The position numbers were made by a program, and so were the translations under genes. Positions 60,393-64,000 of a stretch of DNA of 64,000 nucleotides are shown here, piece by piece. A model generated the notes under the pieces. It saw only the letters and a list, made by a program, of their open reading frames with translations, had not been told where the DNA came from and ran no database searches. Location of the stretch: the NCBI RefSeq assembly GCF_009604385.1, contig NZ_WEGJ01000030.1:21256-85255 (forward strand). The letters run 5' to 3'. This DNA comes from Streptomyces smaragdinus (GTDB taxonomy: Bacteria; Actinomycetota; Actinomycetes; Streptomycetales; Streptomycetaceae). Within the stretch, counting starts at the first letter, position 1, and each line of letters begins with the position of its first letter.

Positions 60393-61436
60393 ATGCACGT
60401 ACCCGACGGATTCTTCGACGCCCCCGTCTCCGTCGCCGCCGGCGTGGTGGCCGCCGGAGCCGTCGCGGTCAGCCTGCGCGGGGCCCGTAAGGAGCTGGAC
60501 GAGCGCACCGCGCCGCTGGCCGGGCTGGTCGCCGCGTTCATCTTCGCCGTGCAGATGCTGAACTTCCCGGTCGCCGCCGGTACCAGCGGCCATCTGCTGG
60601 GCGGGGCCCTGGCCGCCGTATTGGTCGGACCTTATACGGGCGTGCTGTGCGTCTCCGTCGTCCTCCTCATGCAGGGCCTGCTCTTCGCCGACGGCGGCCT
60701 CACCGCGCTGGGCGTCAACATCACGCTGATGGGCGTCGTCACCGTCGTCGTCTCGTACGCCGTCTTCCGCGGCCTGCTGCGGGTCCTCCCGCGCGGCCGT
60801 ACGGGCCTGGGCGTCGCCTCCTTCGCCGCCGCGATGCTCTCCGTCCCGGCCGCCGCCCTCGCCTTCACCGGGCTGTACGCGATCGGCGGGACGGCGGATG
60901 TCTCCCTGGGCAAGGTCGTCACCGCCATGGTCGGCGTCCACCTGCTGATCGGCCTCGGGGAAGCGGCGATCACCACCCTCACCGTCGGCTCCGTCGCCGC
61001 CGTCCGCCCCGACCTGGTGCACGGCGCCCGGGGCCTGGCCCGCCCGCTGCTCATCCGCCACGCCGACGGCTCCACGTCCACCGTCCCGGGCGCCGTCCCC
61101 GCCCCGGCCGCCGCCCGCTCCACGCGCACGGTGTGGGCCGCGGGCCTGGCCGCCGCCGTGGTGCTCGCGGGCGTCGTCAGCTTCTACGCCTCCGCCGACC
61201 CGGACGGCCTGGAGAAGGTCGCCGGTGACCAGGGCATCGCCGCCAAGGAGGAGGAGCACGGACTCTCCAGCTCACCCCTCGCCGACTACGGCGTCAAGGA
61301 CATCACCGACGCCCGCCTCTCCGGCGGGACCGCGGGCGTGATCGGGGTGGGGCTCACGCTCGCCGTGGGCTCCGGGGTCTTCGTGGTCGTCCGCCGCTCG
61401 CGCCGGCCGGAGTCCGTCTCCGCCACCGGGGCCTGA
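60393..61436 (+). CDS. CbiM-CbiN (NikMN)-like nickel/cobalt ECF transporter S component
   Basis: 347 residues. The N-terminus MHVPDGFFD has the His2 needed for metal binding. Six or seven helices with NFPVAAGTSGHLLGGALAAV and GVNITLMGVV follow; the last 110 residues are the CbiN/PDGLE-type domain (SADPDGLEKVAGDQG, LADYGV) fused in. It selects the metal for uptake with CbiQ and CbiO. The start has GGGAGGGGA upstream. Nur-type palindrome upstream points to nickel. Confidence 0.92.
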   Translation: MHVPDGFFDAPVSVAAGVVAAGAVAVSLRGARKELDERTAPLAGLVAAFIFAVQMLNFPVAAGTSGHLLGGALAAVLVGPYTGVLCVSVVLLMQGLLFADGGLTALGVNITLMGVVTVVVSYAVFRGLLRVLPRGRTGLGVASFAAAMLSVPAAALAFTGLYAIGGTADVSLGKVVTAMVGVHLLIGLGEAAITTLTVGSVAAVRPDLVHGARGLARPLLIRHADGSTSTVPGAVPAPAAARSTRTVWAAGLAAAVVLAGVVSFYASADPDGLEKVAGDQGIAAKEEEHGLSSSPLADYGVKDITDARLSGGTAGVIGVGLTLAVGSGVFVVVRRSRRPESVSATGA

Positions 61437-61439
61437 GCC

Positions 61440-62204
61440 GTGGGAGCGGGTCACGGTCACCGGCTCTACCGGCACGCCCACAGCCGGGTGCACACGCTGC
61501 TGGCGCACTGCAAGCTGGCGGCGGTGTTCGGCTTCGTCCTCGTGGTCGTCGCCACGCCGCGGGAGGCGATGTGGGCGTTCGCGCTGTACGCCGGGCTGCT
61601 CGCGGGGGTGGCCGCGTACGCGCGGGTGCCGGTGACGTTCGTGCTGCGGCGGCTGGTGTTCGAGGTGCCGTTCGTCGCGTTCGCGCTGCTGCTGCCGTTC
61701 GTCGCCGAAGGCCCGTACACGCACGTCCTCGGGGTGTCGCTGAGCGAATCGGGGCTCTGGGGCGCCTGGAACATCCTGGCCAAGGGCACCCTCGGGGTCG
61801 CCGCCTCGGTCCTCCTCGCGGCCACGACCGAGCTGCGCGAGGTGCTGCTGGGGCTGCAGCGGCTGCGGATGCCGTCGCTGCTGGTGCAGATCGCGTCGTT
61901 CATGATCCGGTACGGGGACGTCATCACCGACGAGATGCGGCGGATGCGGATCGCCCGCGAGTCGCGGGGCTTCCGGGCGCGCGGCGTACGGCACTGGGGG
62001 GTGCTCGGGAAGTCCGCCGGGGCGCTGTTCATCCGCTCCTACGAGCGGGGGGAGCGGGTGCATCTGGCGATGGTGTCCCGCGGCTACACCGGCAGCATGC
62101 CGGTGATCGACGAGGTGACGGCGACCGCCGTCGACTGGCGGCGTGCCGCCGCGCTGCCGGGGGCGGCGCTGGTGGTGTGCCTGACGGGATGGATCCTGCT
62201 GTGA
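61440..62204 (+). CDS. CbiQ-like ECF transporter transmembrane (T) component
   Basis: 254 residues from GTG 61440. Five hydrophobic helices and the two coupling motifs ARESRGF and ERGERVHLAMVSRGY, which interact with the ATPase. Overlaps the CbiO gene by GTGA. Confidence 0.9.
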   Translation: MGAGHGHRLYRHAHSRVHTLLAHCKLAAVFGFVLVVVATPREAMWAFALYAGLLAGVAAYARVPVTFVLRRLVFEVPFVAFALLLPFVAEGPYTHVLGVSLSESGLWGAWNILAKGTLGVAASVLLAATTELREVLLGLQRLRMPSLLVQIASFMIRYGDVITDEMRRMRIARESRGFRARGVRHWGVLGKSAGALFIRSYERGERVHLAMVSRGYTGSMPVIDEVTATAVDWRRAAALPGAALVVCLTGWILL

Positions 62205-62956
62205 CCGCTCCTTCGCTCGAGGTCTCCGGCCTCGCGTACGCCTACCCCGACGGCCACCAGGCCCTCTTCGGCGTCGACCTGACCATCGCCCGCGGCGAAC
62301 GCGTCGCTCTCCTCGGCCCCAACGGCGCCGGCAAGACGACGCTCGTCCTGCACCTCAACGGCATCCTCGGCGGCGGCGCGGGCTCCGTCACCGTGGCCGG
62401 GCTGCCGGTGGAGAAGCGCAACGTCGCCGAGATCCGCCGCCGGGTCGGCATCGTCTTCCAGGACCCCGACGACCAGCTCTTCATGCCCACCGTCCGCGAG
62501 GACGTCGCCTTCGGCCCCGCCACCGCAGGCCTGCGCGGCGCCGAGCTCACCGCCCGCGTCGAGGCCGCGCTGGAGCGCGTCGGCATGGCGGAGTTCGCCG
62601 ACCGCCCGCCGCACCACCTCTCCTTCGGCCAGCGCCGCCGCGTCGCCGTGGCCACGGTCCTCGCGATGGAGCCGGAGATCCTCGTCCTCGACGAGCCCTC
62701 CTCCAACCTCGACCCCGCCTCCCGCCGCGAACTCGCCGACATCCTGCGCTCCCTGGACGTCACGGTCCTGATGGTCACGCACGACCTCCCGTACGCGATG
62801 GAGCTGTGCCCCCGCTCGCTGATCCTCAGCGACGGGATTATCGCCGCCGACGGCCCGACCGGCGACATCCTCGCCGACGAGGACCTGATGCACCGCCACC
62901 GCCTTGAGCTCCCGTTCGGCTACGACCCGAGGGCCGCCGCTTCCGCCCGACGGTGA
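62201..62956 (+). CDS. CbiO-like ECF transporter ATPase
   Basis: 251 residues from GTG 62201, overlapping the CbiQ stop. Walker A GPNGAGKTT, Q-loop VFQDPDDQLF, signature HLSFGQRRR, Walker B ILVLDEPSSNLDP, H-loop VTHDLPYAM. It energises uptake with CbiMN and CbiQ. Confidence 0.93.
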   Translation: MTAPSLEVSGLAYAYPDGHQALFGVDLTIARGERVALLGPNGAGKTTLVLHLNGILGGGAGSVTVAGLPVEKRNVAEIRRRVGIVFQDPDDQLFMPTVREDVAFGPATAGLRGAELTARVEAALERVGMAEFADRPPHHLSFGQRRRVAVATVLAMEPEILVLDEPSSNLDPASRRELADILRSLDVTVLMVTHDLPYAMELCPRSLILSDGIIAADGPTGDILADEDLMHRHRLELPFGYDPRAAASARR

Positions 62957-62993
62957 TCTACCGCATCGCTGGTCACGGGCTTACCCTTCCGCC

Positions 62994-63764
62994 ATGACAC
63001 GGTTCGGTGGTTACGCAGCGATCGTCACCGGAGGAGCCCGCGGCATCGGCGCGGCCATCGCCCGCAGGCTGGCCACGGAGGGGGCCCGCGTCGTCGTCGC
63101 CGACGTCGACGCCGACGCGGCCAAGGCGGCTGCCGCGGACATCGGCCGCGGTGCGGAGTGGGTGCACTGCGACGTACGGGACTCCGCCGACGTGGACGAG
63201 GCCGTCGCCCACACCGTGGAGACCTTCGGCCGGCTCGACGTCGTCGTCAACAACGCCTACGCCGGCGCGACGGTCGGCCCCGTCGAGACCATCTCCGACG
63301 CGGACTGGCTGGCCACCTTCGAGGTCACCCTGCACGGCGCCGTCCGCGTCTCGCGCGCCGCGCTGCCGCATCTGGCGCGGGCCGGCGGACGCGGCGCGAT
63401 CGTCAACATCGGCTCCGTGAACGGCGAGACGGGCCTCGGCGAACACGCGTACAGCGCCGCGAAGGCGGGCCTCGCGGGCTTCACCCGCACCCTCGCGATC
63501 GAGGCCGCCGACCACGGCGTCCGCGTCAACCTCGTCGCCCCCGGCACCATCCGCACCCGCGCCTGGGACGGCCGGGAACAGACCCTGGCCGCGGTCGCGG
63601 CGAACGTCTACCCTCTGGGCCGCGTCGGCGAGCCGTCGGACGTGGCGGCGGCGGTGGCGTTCCTGGCCTCCGCGGACGCCGCGTGGATCACGGGGGTCAC
63701 GCTGCCGGTGGACGGCGGGCTGCTCGCCGGGAACCTGGCCTGGACGCGGGCGCCGCGGGACTAG
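62994..63764 (+). CDS. Short-chain dehydrogenase (FabG-like)
   Basis: 256 residues from ATG 62994. TGGARGIGAAIARRL, NNAYAGATVG (NNAG variant), catalytic Ser in NIGSVNGE, Tyr/Lys in EHAYSAAKAGL, and the end GVTLPVDGGLLAG. Substrate unknown. Its TAG stop is at 63762-63764, directly at the start of the palindromic repeat. Confidence 0.88.
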   Translation: MTRFGGYAAIVTGGARGIGAAIARRLATEGARVVVADVDADAAKAAAADIGRGAEWVHCDVRDSADVDEAVAHTVETFGRLDVVVNNAYAGATVGPVETISDADWLATFEVTLHGAVRVSRAALPHLARAGGRGAIVNIGSVNGETGLGEHAYSAAKAGLAGFTRTLAIEAADHGVRVNLVAPGTIRTRAWDGREQTLAAVAANVYPLGRVGEPSDVAAAVAFLASADAAWITGVTLPVDGGLLAGNLAWTRAPRD

Positions 63765-63937
63765 GGCCTGTACGGAGTTCCCCGTCTGCGCCCCGACGCC
63801 CGGCACGCACTCTCGCCGCACGGCAGCCCAGGACAGGTGGCTCCGCCACATGACCTGGTCTGCCGCACGCCGAGAGCACGCACCGAACGCCGCGACGCCG
63901 CGCTCCGCGCGAACGACGGGGAACTCCGTACAGGCCC
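63764..63937. repeat. Long palindromic repeat element, copy 2 (MITE-like)
   Basis: Perfect 23-base terminal inverted repeats (63764-63786, 63915-63937), with CTAG at both outer ends. Compared with copy 1 (37691-37865) it is inverted and very similar throughout. It sits between two convergent genes, both ending in TAG formed by its CTAG ends. No coding capacity. Confidence 0.85.
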
Positions 63938-64000
63938 TAGGCGCCCGGCGGATTCGGCGGCATGGGGGGCGGCGGGCCGAAGTTGTCCTGGGGGGCGGGG
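63937..64000 (-). CDS. C-terminus of a Pro-rich protein (runs off the right edge)
   Basis: Minus-strand frame ends with TAG at 63937-63939, which is the outer end of the repeat. The last 20 residues read PAPQDNFGPPPPMPPNPPGA, typical of Pro-rich tails of Streptomyces proteins. Too short for a family call. Confidence 0.35.
   Translation of the reverse strand, partial: PAPQDNFGPPPPMPPNPPGA

Overview
The window is high-GC actinobacterial DNA. GTG/TTG starts, ATGA/GTGA/TTGA gene overlaps, DesK-like sensor kinase, ECF42 and short GntR families, and a bldA-type TTA codon in a regulator all point to Streptomyces or a close relative. No rRNA, tRNA or CRISPR array was seen.

About 0.8-30.4 kb is a biosynthetic gene cluster that I cannot match to a named compound. 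Two non-ribosomal peptide synthetases form a four-module line: C-A-T / C-A-T-E on the first protein and C-A-T / C-A-T-E-TE on the second. Specificity codes read by eye suggest a 2,3-diaminopropionate (Dap)-like residue, an aromatic (Phe-like) residue made D, glycine, and a second Dap-like residue made D. The cluster carries its own Dap supply: an SbnA-like synthase, an SbnB-like dehydrogenase and a 3-phosphoglycerate dehydrogenase lacking the ACT regulatory domain. Directly after the MbtH partner sits a type II acyl-chain cassette (ACP, ketosynthase, chain-length-factor-like protein, ketoreductase) with no visible dehydratase. It probably builds the acyl group that the unusual first condensation domain loads. 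A DrrAB-like ABC exporter and an MMPL transporter are the export candidates. A TrmB/LuxR-type regulator with a TTA codon, a small unknown protein, a small secreted peptide and a chorismate mutase close the right side.

30.4-44.9 kb is mostly chromosomal accessory metabolism: a TetR-controlled FMO/SDR/MFS operon, secreted hydrolases, phenylacetate-degradation-type genes (paaK, paaI, a 3-hydroxyacyl-CoA dehydrogenase), an EamA-type transporter, a glutamine cyclotransferase lipoprotein and exonuclease III.

44.9-48.9 kb is a small, unstable-looking accessory island. It has three short GntR-type regulators, a duplicated 113-residue protein gene whose first copy is decayed, a ribbon-helix-helix/PemK toxin-antitoxin pair, orphan antitoxin-like genes, an XRE regulator and a methyltransferase.

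48.9-63.9 kb carries a DGPF protein with its ECF42 sigma factor, a MerR-controlled Baeyer-Villiger monooxygenase/hydrolase/SDR operon, a large tricorn-type protease, and a CbiMN-Q-O transporter preceded by a Nur-type palindrome (so probably nickel). Two copies of a ~175-bp palindromic repeat, in opposite orientation, begin exactly at the TAG stop codons of genes at 37.69 and 63.76 kb.
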